A DNA stretch of 64,000 nt from Euleptes europaea (taxonomy: Eukaryota; Chordata; Lepidosauria; Squamata; Sphaerodactylidae): positions 69,203,524 through 69,267,523 of the forward strand of contig NC_079321.1 of NCBI RefSeq assembly GCF_029931775.1, in the 5' to 3' direction. Made by a program: the position numbers and the translations under genes. The notes beneath the pieces are model-generated. The model saw nothing but the letters and a program-made list of their open reading frames with translations. It was not told where the DNA came from and ran no database searches. This document shows, piece by piece, positions 53,938 to 64,000 of this stretch (position 1 is the stretch's first letter; each line of letters opens with the position of its first letter).

Positions 53938-55333
53938 ATTCGGCCGAATAAAGCCATTAAAAACACAATCGCGCTTTTCCGCGGCTCCGGGGGGGGGGCA
54001 TTTTTGGGGGTAGAGGTCCGAAACTTTCAGCGTAGCTTCAGATGTCCCTTCTTGCAAGAACCCCCAAGTTTTGTAAAGATTGGGTTGGGGGGGCTGAGAT
54101 ATGGGCCCCAAAAGGGGTCCCCCCTCCTTAATATGCATCTCTGACAATGGGGGTTTGCAATTAGCAGAGCTTGCCGCCCACGCCCAAAGCTCCCAGCCCT
54201 GACAAACAGCTGAGCTGCGGGGAGCAAGGGCAGAGCAGGTGCGAAGAAGTTTGCAAACCATGCAATCATGCAAAGCAACACGTTTGCAACCAGCAAAGCA
54301 ACACGTGACGCCTGGGAGTTTGCAAACCATGGAAAGGGACAGAGGCACGCTAAAGGAGCAGGAGGGGGTGGAATTTCCGCTTTTGCATCGGACTCAGGAC
54401 CAGGCAAATGCATTCTTTAAGTCACAATTTGAAAACCAGTTTTGAGCAAGCATCAAAATAGACCTAACCGATCTTATGAATGAGGGAAAACCTGAGGACA
54501 CACAACTGAAGCCCCCCCTCAAACCAGGGAGAGAGAGACTCGAGGGGGCACACACACCCAAGGCAGAATGGGCGAAAGCCCCCTTTGGCTCCTCCCCACC
54601 CACAGAAACTGCTCCCTCCACCCCACACACACACAGACTCTGCTTTCCCCCCCACACACACACACACAGGAGAAAAATTATAGAGAAAAGCCCCAAAACG
54701 GGTCTTACTGTGGATGTCTTCTGTTCCATCTTCTTCGCACCTGCCCCGCCCTTGCTCCCCGCAGCTCAGCTGTTTGTTGGGGCTGGGAGCTTTGGGCGTG
54801 GGCGGCAAGCTTTGCTAATTGCAAACCCCCATTGTCAGAGATGCACATTAAGGAGGGGGAACCCCTTTCGGGGCCCATATTTCAGCCCCCCAACCCAATC
54901 TTTACAAAACTTGGGGGTTCTTGCAAGAAGGGTCCTCTGAAGCTATGCTGAAAGTTTGGGGGCTCTACCCCCAAAAATGTGCCCCCTGCAGCCACGGAAT
55001 GCCCCCAATGTGCACACGCACCCCCCCCCCCACGGGGATCTCTCTCACACACAGACGCTCTCTCTTTCTCTCCCCAGCCGCGCAGCAGCTGGGCTCATAC
55101 ACTCAACCGTAACTGATTAGCCAGAAGAAGACCCACCTTGGCCACCGATTGGCCGGGGGAGAGTGCTGCTTACTAGCTGACGGTTATGCAGCTGCGCTGA
55201 AACCTGAATTTGCCGAATTTATTCGCCGAACACCCCAAACTGGCTGAATTCGGCTCCCCGTTTTCCCGCCTTTTTTGAGTTCAGTTCCATCCGAACTAAA
55301 AACAGCCGAACCAGGGTATATTCGACAGCCCTA
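53938..55333 (-). mobile_element. hAT-type element (GGGCTGT family), truncated
   Basis: The right end ATTCGACAGCCCTA matches the family terminus. The left end begins inside the element (ATTCGGCCGAATAAAGCC). Internal blocks repeat in both orientations (ATCTTTACAAAACTTGGGGG and complement). Open frames across it are shadows of repeats. Confidence 0.7.
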
Positions 55334-55433
55334 ATTGAGTGTTTAACCTTGATTGGTGGGGGAGGTTTTTTTTAAGGCATTAGCCTCATCCTGGAGTCAG
55401 CTTCCCCCCCTCTTCTGACGGCCTCACTAGTGA

Positions 55434-55642
55434 GTGTGTGTGTATGTGTGTGTCAAGTTGCAGCCGACGTATGGTGACCCCTTTTGGGGTTTTCATGGCA
55501 AGAGACTAACAGAGGTGGTTTGCCAGTGCCTTCCTCTGCACAGCAACCCTGGTATTCCTTGATGGTCTCCCATCCAAATACTAACCAGGGGTGACCCTGC
55601 TTAGCTTCTGAGATCTGACAAGATCCAGGTCAGGGCCGCTAG
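55434..55642 (-). mobile_element. 5S rRNA-derived SINE (copy B)
   Basis: Paralogue of 35017-35248. It lacks part of the tail and about 20 bases of the 5S 5' end. Confidence 0.85.
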
Positions 55643-56432
55643 TAAGTAGGATGGTTTTATTTGCTTGTTATGAATTGAGAGCATTTTCTTTATTTTCTTA
55701 AAAATAAATTTTGTTTTACAAAACTAATGAGAGGAGCTGTGCGTGTTGTGAGTGCAACTTTCCTGGGAAAGAACCGAAGACCAGAGAGATAAGGCTTTGG
55801 CAAAGAAAAGCTCTTGGCCTTATTATTAAACGAACCACATCTTGCTCATTGGGAGTCTGAAAGGGCTGTCGTCAGCATTTCAGACCTGGGTGAGAGGTTG
55901 CCTGTTGATACAGGCCCACTTCATCAGATCTGTGAAGTGATATCTCAGTCACTGAATATATGCACTGAAGAGAAATACAGGTGGGGAATTGAGAAGAGGG
56001 GTTAAAAGCCCACAAAATGCAAGAAGTGTTTTTGTGACATTTTTATGTAACACTCCAAACAATACATCTTCCACGTGGATGTTTTGGAGCATCTACATGA
56101 CATCGCACCATAACCATCCACTCCCTGCCTCACTCTAGTCTTTCATACACCTGGCTTGATTTGCTCTTTCTGAAAAGGTCCCAGTCAAAGCATATTTGCA
56201 CACCATGTAGATGGGAAGGCACACGTTTTTGAAGGCCCTGCTTACATTGGTGCCACTTTCCTTGCCTGAACCCCCCCCCCATGGCCATACATACCCTGCA
56301 CCAACAGAGCATATTACAACCATCTACAGCCTTCTAGCTCTTCTGAATCCCCAGATTTCATTTACGTCTCAAGCACTGTTTGTTGCAGACATGGAGTTTT
56401 CCCCTTACATTTCTGGGAGGGGAGAACTCAGG

Positions 56433-56643
56433 GGAAATGTGGTTTGCTAGTGCCTTCCCCAGTCATCTTCCCTTTACCCCCAGCAAGTTGGGTACTCATT
56501 TCACCGACCTCAGAAGCATAGAAGGCTGAGTCAATTTTGAGCCGGCTACCTGAAACCAAGTTCCGTCGGGATTGAACTCAGGTCGTGAGCAGAGCTTTTG
56601 TCTGCAGTACTGCAGCTTAACACTCTGCGCCACGGGGCTCATG
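56433..56643 (-). mobile_element. tRNA-derived SINE, third head type, copy B only
   Basis: The complement of GAGCCCCGTGGCGCAGAGTG ... GAGTTCAATCCCGACGG ... GAAGGCACTAGCAAACCAC. The tail is missing. Absent at the equivalent place in copy A (38072). Confidence 0.7.
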
Positions 56644-57630
56644 ACAGAGGAAGGTATGCATAAAACTCCCACATGGCACTGGCTGCAAGCAAATGCCTCA
56701 GCTGCGAATTACACAGGAATGGAGAATCTTTGCCATGCAAATACAGCCCTAGAATGCTTTATTTACAGCCCTTACCTTCGGAGTGGCTTTCAGTTCTTGA
56801 GACAAGGCTCTTCTGCTCCCCAGAGTATTCTAGCTTATCAGTGAAGAATAACTGTTAGTGCCTCAAGCAAGGCAAACTATTTATAGTAGTTGCGGAGCTG
56901 ACATGAATTTTTCAAGATCCAGTCAGATCTTTGAACTACGGACTGTACCTTGATTAAATATTGCATAAGCTGTTATTTGCAAACACCATCACGGCCAGCT
57001 ACACTGGAGCAATCTCCAAAGACTGGGCTTGTCTGTAATCTTTACTTTCCAGCCTACTTCCACTTCTGTCCCAGTAAGTTCTTCAGCTACCCCTTATATT
57101 CAAGCTGAACTATGAAGGATGAGTTTTAGGCTCTCAAACAAAGCCAGTTGAACTGACGTTACATACAGTAATAAGATTCAGAGAAGTAGAATACTTTGTT
57201 TTTAGAGTCCAATACAATGCACTCACGCTAGAGGTCAAATGAATCAGGAGCCATTACATCCCTATGATAACACTTTTATTTTTCTAGTAATAGCTCAATG
57301 TTTACTGTATTATTTTGATGAATATTGGAAAATAGAGTCAAAAACACAAACCGTGTTGAATTTTGAAGGGACGTGCATTGTGAAAACTAGACCTTTTATT
57401 CATGTTCAGAGTGGCTTGGATGGGAATAAAAAGGGGTGTGGTCAAGTCACCCTTGACGTTTGCCCAGGACCCTAGAATCACCAAGGCTTCCCCTGAAGAT
57501 TCCACTAATGGAATGCACACATCCCAATAAAAGGAGAAGAAGACCAAAGGTGGAGCCTTTGCTTCTGCACAAGCCACACCACCAACAACAATCATCTTCA
57601 AACTGGTAAAAATATTGTGTTATGCCTGCT

Positions 57631-57822
57631 GAGATCCAGTGGAAAGAGTGGCCTGAAAATCTCCAAAGTGCTGTCATATACACACAAAAAATACTCCCAT
57701 TGACTCATACAAATTAAGCAGACTTGCAGCCCAATCCTGACCAAAAACCAAGTCTATATCAATGGATTTACTTCCTAGTAAACAGAGATCCAGTGGAAAG
57801 AGTGGCCTGAAAATCTCCAAAG
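57631..57822. repeat. 154-bp tandem duplication interrupted by a hAT element
   Basis: GAGATCCAGTGGAAAGAGTG begins at 57631 and again at 57785. The second unit resumes after the hAT element at 59179. Copy A has one unit. Confidence 0.85.
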
Positions 57823-59178
57823 TAGGGCTGTTGATTCGATTCGTCCCGAACCGAAAAACAGCCAAATTTCCTCCGATTCGGCGGTTTTTAGTTCGGATGG
57901 AACCAAACTCAAAAAAGGTGGGGAAATGGGGAGCCAAATTCGGCGATTTCGGGTTGTTCGGCAAATAAATTTGGCAAATTCAGGGTTCGGCGCAGCAGCA
58001 TAACCGTCAGTAAGCAGCATTCTCCCGTGGCCAATCGGTGGCCAAGCAGGGTCTTCTTCTGGCCAATCAGTCACGATTGAGAACGTGAGCCCAACTGCTG
58101 CACGGCCCAGTAAGAGAAAGAGAGCGTATCTGTTTGTGTGTGAGAGAAATCCCCGTGGGGGGTGCGTGTGCACATTCGCTCCTTTCCGTGGCTGCAGGGG
58201 GAGCATTTTTGGGTTAGAGGTCTCCAATTTCAGGGTAGCTTGAGGAGATGCTTCTTGCAAGAACCCTCAAGTTTTGTAAAGATTGGGTCAGGGGATCCCG
58301 AGATATGGGCCACAAAAGGGGTCCCCCCCTTAATGTGCATTTTTATTCCATTTACAGCACACATTCGAGCCATTTCGTGGCTGCAGGGGGTGCATTTTGG
58401 GGGGGGGTTTGCCTTGGATTTGCCGCTCTCTAGATGCATAGGATTGCCTGATCCCATTCATCCCAATAGAGAAAAGGGGGGGACCCCATATTTCGCCCCC
58501 CGATCCCATCTTTACAAAACTTGGGGGTTCTTACAAGAAGACTCCTCTGAAGCTACGCTAAAAGTTTGGGGGCTGTACCCCCCAAAATGCGCCCCCTGCA
58601 GCCATAGAATGGCTCGAATGTGTGCTGTAACTGGAATAAAAATGCACATTAAGGGGGGGGAACCCTTTCGGAGCCCATATCTCGGGACCCCCTGACCCAA
58701 TCTTTACAAAACTTGAGGGTTCTTGCAAGAAGCATCCCCTCAAGCTACCCTGAAAGTTGGAGACCTCTAACCCCAAAAATGCCCCCCCGGAGCCGCAGAA
58801 AAGAGCCAATGTGGTTTTAGTGGCTTTATTTCTGTGGGCGATTTTTTTTGGGGGGGCGACCCCTTCTGGGCCCCAAATCTTGGGACCCCCTGACCCAATC
58901 TTATAAAACTTGGGGGTTCTTGCAAGAAGCATCCCCTAAAGCTACCCTGAAAGTTTGGGACCTCTACCCCCAAAAATGCCCCCCCCCCCGGAGCTGCGGA
59001 AAGGCTCAAATACGTTTTTAATGGCTTTATTCGGCTGAATTTTCCCCCGAACTCGGAACTTGGCGTTGAATTCCATGGATCCGAATCGGGGGAGTTCGGA
59101 CTTCGGCATTTCCTGAATTAAAACAGGCTGAATTTTGCTGAATCTGAATTTAACCGAATTTTTTTTTCAACAACCCTA
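57823..59178. mobile_element. Full-length non-autonomous hAT element (GGGCTGT family)
   Basis: Ends TAGGGCTGTTG / CAACAACCCTA with the 8-bp duplication CTCCAAAG (57815-57822 and 59179-59186). The interior is a series of about 150-bp repeated blocks in inverted arrangement. No transposase. Confidence 0.85.
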
Positions 59179-59739
59179 CTCCAAAGTGCTGTCATATACA
59201 CACAAAAAATACTCCCATTGACTCATACAAATTAAGCAGACTTACAGCCCAATCCTGACCAAAAACCAAGTCTATATCAATTGATTTACTTCCTAGGAAA
59301 CAGGATTTCAGCCAGAGTTTTTAATTTAGGGACCCTGTTCTGTGATAATACAGTGAAAGTAAAAAGCAGATTCGGATAGTGATTTAGATTGGGAAAATGG
59401 TGGAAGTAATAGGACGAGAGATAGGACAGACCACTTATCATCTCACACCCCCTGACAACTATGACAGGCCCCCTCCCCCACTCTCACTGTTCTATGCCCC
59501 TCCCCCACGGCTAGCCAGCAGCTGTTGCAGTGTCCCCCCCAGTGGCAGAAGGGGTCGTGGTTTTTCATGAGTCATGAGGCAGATGTGCTTGTATTGATTA
59601 CAAGGGGCGAGAGAGAGAAGTTTTTTCAGGACAGAAATGCTTATTTAGTTTACACCTGTTTTGGGGATGGTTCGTTTCTAGGAAAATGCTGTTTGGTGAG
59701 AACATAGTTTTTCTCCTGTGTAAAATAGCGGTTGCTATA

Positions 59740-59890
59740 GGGCAAAAGCACATGGTCGCTTTATCCTCCTTTAATCCCTGTTTTACCCAGGATCAAATGC
59801 ACATTAGGTAAAACGCATGCGATCGATCCTGGCTGAATCCTGGCTGAAACAAGGATTAAAGGAGGATAAAGCGACCATGCGTTTTCGCCC
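59740..59890. mobile_element. 151-bp palindromic MITE, copy B only
   Basis: GGGCAAAAGCACATGGTCGC ... GCGACCATGCGTTTTCGCCC, with arms continuing through CTTTATCCTCCTTTAATCC. The flanks ATA/TTA suggest a 3-bp TWA site (Harbinger-like). Copy A has the unfilled site GGTTGCTTTAGTGTG near 39628. Confidence 0.8.
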
Positions 59891-60789
59891 TTAGTGTGTT
59901 TTGCAAAAACTCAAAGAGTGATTGATATAGGATTGTGCCTTGGGAGGGCATATTGACTTGAAAAGCAAAAGACAGAGGTGGACGGACAGAGGGAATTTTT
60001 ACTCCTTCTCAGGTCTCTATCAGCAAAAGAATATTTCTCTCCTCCCTTTCCACCCCCCTTCAGCCCCCAGCCAAGGGACTGTGCTTCAAAGAGAGGTTTC
60101 CCTCCTTTTGCAAAAAGCATTTTATTTTACTGCAAGAAGAGCAGTTTTTCTCAGGGTGGTTGGCTAACACTTACTGAGAGGCAGAGAGTGGGAGAGGCCG
60201 AGAGAGATCAAGCCAGAGTTTTCCCAAAAGCATTTTTATTTTTTTTATTTTATTGCCCCAGAAAAATGCAAAAGCCTGTTTAAAAATTGTTTTTAAAATC
60301 ATAAGAATTTTTAGGCTCTGCTACTCCCAGTGGGAGGGGGCGGGCAAAGCTTGCAGCCTTTTCTGGTAGGCTATATCTTCTGAAACAGGAAGGAAGAAGG
60401 GGTTGAGCTAGCCAGCAGGGGAGGGGGTTCAAAATGAATATGCCATCTCTTGCAAGCCATGCTTTTGAATGTGCCCTACCCCTGCCCCAGCAAGCATGCA
60501 GCTTCTGTGTGTAACGTACCTTATATATAACACATGCCTCTACGTGTTGATAGATAAGAAGCAGCTATGAATTGAAGTCCTCCCCCCAGCTCTTAGAAAA
60601 ACCCATTGTAAGCTGTGTGATTCAGCAAAACATACAGTTTTCTATGTGTATAAGCACTCTTACATCTGATTCCTGGCGCCCTCAACACACCCCTCTACAC
60701 ACAAACCCATGTTGTACTAGATAAAAAACTGCCTTGTAAGCTGTGTGGTTTGCAAACATGCTTTTGCATATGTACTCATTGTGTAAATG

Positions 60790-61066
60790 CAACTTATCTC
60801 CCTTCCCCTCCCTCTCAGCCCCCTCTACACACAAACCCTAGCTGAGCTAAAGAAACAGTCAAAGGAGCTAATAAATTTTTTAAAAAACATGCACCAACCC
60901 TGCAAGGTAGTCTAAATAACTAATTATCAACCTATCTCCCTTCCCCCTCCCTCTCAGCCCCTTCTACACACAAACCCTAGTTGAGCTAAAGAAACAGTCA
61001 AAGGAGCTAATTATTTTTTTAAAAAAACATGCAGCAACCCTACAAGGTAGTCTAAATGACTAATTT
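60790..61066. repeat. 138-bp tandem duplication
   Basis: TATCTCCCTTCCCC recurs at 60795 and 60933. Both units contain ACACACAAACCCTAG and AAAGAAACAGTCAAAGGAGC. Confidence 0.85.
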
Positions 61067-61984
61067 TCAGAGGAAGCACCATAGAGCACCCTGTTCTGTC
61101 AGGGGTGGTTCAGGGGCTGACACACCTAGTCAGGCGGGTGGGGTATCGGGGATTGCTGCGTGCAAATGGACTAATCACATGTTGCGTGAGTTTGTTTTCT
61201 TGCAGGGTGCCATGTAATATCTCTATGATCTCGCCTCAATGAGAGGGACCTAGGGGAATCATTTCTGGGGGGCTCAGACACTGCTACGGGGAAGAAGATA
61301 ACACATGAGATTGTTTGAAGTGCAAACATCAGCATTTGGGGTGCTGTCAGAGTACATGGGAGAGCTAATATAGTCTTCTGATTGATTATTTGATTACATC
61401 CTGTTGTGGGTGTCAAGATGCAAAGGAAATGTGTATGACTCCCAGGCTAGATCCCAGCTGCAACCCAGGCATGTTTGTGATCTCTCTGCCTATCTGATTA
61501 ATGGTCCCGATGGGCAATCAAGAATCCAAGAGAATATCTATGTGATCCTCTTGAATAACTGTAATTCCCAAGGAGGGTGAAATAAAGATGGGAAGATGGG
61601 CGCCCAGAGAAGGAGCTGTCTTTTTTTGTTAGTTTCAGCAACTGTGTGTGTGTGCAATGGAGAATCTCCCCTCTTTTGTGCGATTCACAGACTCAGAGAC
61701 GGACTGAGAACTCCCCCCCAATACCGTCTCTTTTAGTCAGTTTCAGTTTTAGTCAGTTATGTGTAACCTACAATCCCCCCTTTGTCTTTTGAGGATGCAA
61801 TTCAGTACTCCATTTTATGAGATGGGTTGTAAAATGGCCACTCACTGGGGGAGGGGGAGCTTGCAGGGGGGCGGGTGGACATTTTAGTCAAAGTAAGCAG
61901 CATTCCAAGGGGTGGGGACTCAGACGCTTTCTGATATCTGCTTGTGATTATGCATTGCTCCTGAGACACCCAGGACTTTCTTCA
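61067..61984. other. Unclassified stretch, possible LTR remnant
   Basis: Contains an AATAAA near 61578 and a CCCCCCTTT tract at 61773-61784 that could be a polypurine tract complement. No ends or duplication resolved, so it is not called as an LTR. Confidence 0.25.
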
Positions 61985-62726
61985 CAACAAGCTACAGCAT
62001 GAATAAGGATCGGCTGATCCCATTCATCCCAATAGGGAAAAGGGGGGCATATCTCAGCCCCCGCTGATCCAATTTTTACAAAACTTGGGGATTCTTTCAA
62101 GAAGGCTCCTCTGAAGCTACGCTGAAAGTTTGGAGGCTGTACCCCCAAAAATGCGCCCCCTGCAGCCACAGAAAGGAGCAAATGTGTGCTGTAAATGGAA
62201 TAAAAATGTACATTAAGGGGGCCCGCTTTCGGGGCCCATATCTCAGCCCCCCTGATCCAATCTTTACAAAACTTGGGGATTCTTGCAAGAAGGCTCCTCT
62301 GAAGCTACGCTGAAAGTTTGGGGGCTGTACCCCAAAAAATGCGCCCCCTGCAGCCACGGAAAGGAGCGAATGTGCACAAGCACCCCCCACGGGGATTTCT
62401 CTCTCACACAAACAGATACTCTCTTTTTCTCTCCCCGTCCGGGCCGCGCAGCAGCTGGGCTCATGCACTCAATCGCGACTGATTGGCCAGAAGAAGATCC
62501 AACTTGGCCACCGATTGGCCGGGGGAGAATGCTGCTTACTGACGGTTATGCTGCTGCGCCGAACCCCGAATTTGCTGAATTTATTCACCGAACTCCCCAA
62601 ACTAGCTGAATTCAGCTCCCCGTTTTCCCGCCTTTTCTGAGTTTGGTTCCATCCGAACTAAAAACCGCCGAATCAGGGGAAATTCGGCTGTTTTTCAGTT
62701 CGGGACGAACCGAATCGACAGCCCTA
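61985..62726. mobile_element. hAT-type element fragment (GGGCTGT family)
   Basis: The right end GAATCGACAGCCCTA is intact and the left part is missing. Internal blocks repeat with a period near 190 bp (CAAAACTTGGGGATTCTT at 62076 and 62264). Confidence 0.75.
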
Positions 62727-62924
62727 ATGGGCTGACTACTTGCTGTCTATAAAAGATCAGCTTGATGATGTTCCCATATGGACAGGATCCACATGCTCTG
62801 TAAATGGAAAGGGAATCCCAAATTACATGTGAAACTCTGGTCTTATGCTCCTTCCTGGCCCAATAATTGTCCCTGGCCACAGGCAGATTGACCATTTAAT
62901 GTACTAGTGCCTAGCTTCTGCTGG

Positions 62925-63200
62925 CCTGGGCATGGTGTGGCCAGCAAGGAGGAGCAGGCATGGAGATATCCAACTTTGCCCTGCAAGGAGGCGTACAGAT
63001 ATGGTGGTGACTGCTTGTCTAGGCATGGCCTTTGAGACACGACCATGCATGGCAATGGTGCTTGGCTTCACCCTGTGAGGATCAGCAAGGCACAGCAGTG
63101 CCTGACTTCACTCTGTCAGGAGAACAGGCATGGTGGTTCCTGGCTTGGTCTGCAAGGAGAAGCAGGGGGACAGTGCATCCGGACTTTGCCCTGCCAGCCC
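62925..63200. repeat. Degenerate minisatellite-like stretch
   Basis: Loosely repeated GGCATGG...CTTCACTCTGTCAGGAGAA-type blocks about every 55-65 bp (CTTTGCCCTGCAAGGAGG, CTTCACCCTGTGAGGATC, CTTGGTCTGCAAGGAGAA). Strongly diverged. Confidence 0.4.
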
Positions 63201-63359
63201 AGAGGTGGTGAGGGTGAACATGGGGGCACCTTCTTTTTCGTTAACTGGCTCTAGACTGTAACCCTCCATCAGGTGGTGGTAGGAGAGGGCATGGTTCTTT
63301 TCCAGGGCCATTTTGTCCTTCTAGTCCACCTGTGTCCAATTGGTGGTGGAAAGTGCTGT

Positions 63360-63700
63360 TGCCACAAATATGTGAGCACACATTCAGTTTGACATGGGGA
63401 ATTAGCTTGTGTGTTTACCCAGGGAGTGGGAAATAGATCTTTGATCTAAAGGGGTGGCAGTGAGTAGCGAGCTTCAGTAGGAAAAGGTTGGCAGAGACCT
63501 GATCTAAAGGTTTAAAAAGGAATATGGAGTTTATTGAGGGATTTGGTACAGTAGCGAGAAGGGGACTTATCCTTAGCAAATACTAGCAAATACAAAGTCA
63601 TAGCACAGGCAAATAGCATAATCCTTATCCAAACTAACAATATCACAGCCACAGCTGAAAATCAACCAGAACAACTCCAGTGTCATGAGCCTAACTCGCT
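63360..63700. other. Unclassified, possible LTR-like block
   Basis: GGAGTTTATTGAGGGATTTG resembles a complemented polyA region of an LTR. No ends found. Confidence 0.2.
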
Positions 63701-63710
63701 CCACCTCCTC

Positions 63711-63920
63711 CTAGGGTTGCCAGGTCCCTCTTCGCCACTGGAGGGAGATTTTTGGGGTGGAGCCTGAGGAGGGTGGGGTTTGGGGAGGGGAGGGGCTTCA
63801 GTGCCATAGAGTTCAATTGTCAAAGCAGCCATTTTTCTCCAGGTGATCTGATCTCTATCGGCTGGAGATCAGTTGAATTAACAGGAGATCTCCTGCTACT
63901 ACCTGGGAGTTGGCAACCGT
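63711..63920. mobile_element. hAT MITE (AGGGTTGCC family)
   Basis: CTAGGGTTGCCAGGTCCC ... GGGAGTTGGCAACCGT, flanked by the 8-bp duplication ACCTCCTC (63703-63710 and 63921-63928). Confidence 0.85.
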
Positions 63921-64000
63921 ACCTCCTCCTCATCTGAGAAGGTGTCAGCAGGCTGACCCATGACACCCAATTTGGAGCAGGAGTTACTTCTAACAAGAGA

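Noticed and set aside
54394-55112. Open frames of 110-154 aa rich in Pro/Ser
   Set aside because: They lie within the repeated blocks of a hAT element and appear on both strands.
60490-64000. A third SULT3A copy at the right edge
   Set aside because: I looked for the N-terminal FPKSGT and GDWKN exons and found no further match in the window.

Overview
The window looks like a stretch of a squamate reptile (lizard or gecko type) nuclear chromosome. It has spliced vertebrate genes with GT-AG introns, tRNA-derived SINEs of squamate style, 5S-rRNA-derived SINEs, CR1, L1 and L2-like LINEs, a Penelope-like element, many hAT/Harbinger/Tc1-type MITEs and LTR fossils. The species cannot be fixed from sequence alone.

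Layout. (1) 1-16.9 kb: the 3' part of RWDD1 on the + strand. Six coding exons are present and exon 1 lies upstream of the window. Its introns hold SINEs, a CR1 piece, two 5S-type SINEs and one solo LTR. (2) 16.9-21 kb: an intergenic stretch with a long hairpin, a 5'-truncated L1 and a GC-rich TIR element. (3) 21.07-39.88 kb and 42.55-60.49 kb: two copies of a tandem segmental duplication, each carrying one complete six-coding-exon cytosolic sulfotransferase gene on the - strand. Both genes encode an uninterrupted 294-aa SULT3A-type (amine sulfotransferase-like) protein. (4) 39.88-42.3 kb: an endogenous retrovirus remnant at the junction of the two copies. (5) 60.5-64 kb: repeats only.

The two sulfotransferase copies differ at about 24 of 294 residues. 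Seven of these lie in the single exon that carries the acceptor-substrate loop. RWDD1 and the SULT3A pair are convergent. RWDD1 next to Sult3a genes is, from memory, also the mouse arrangement, which supports the SULT3A assignment.

Because the region is duplicated, each copy serves as the empty-site control for insertions in the other. This gives exact ends and target-site duplications for a TA-flanked MITE carrying a 72-bp GC-rich minisatellite, a palindromic Penelope terminal copy with hammerhead-like motifs, a non-LTR 3' end and a hAT element; flanking duplications alone date a solo LTR nested in a SINE. These insertions and the remodelled sulfotransferase exon are the most notable content. 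I saw no CRISPR, operon or other prokaryotic-type system.
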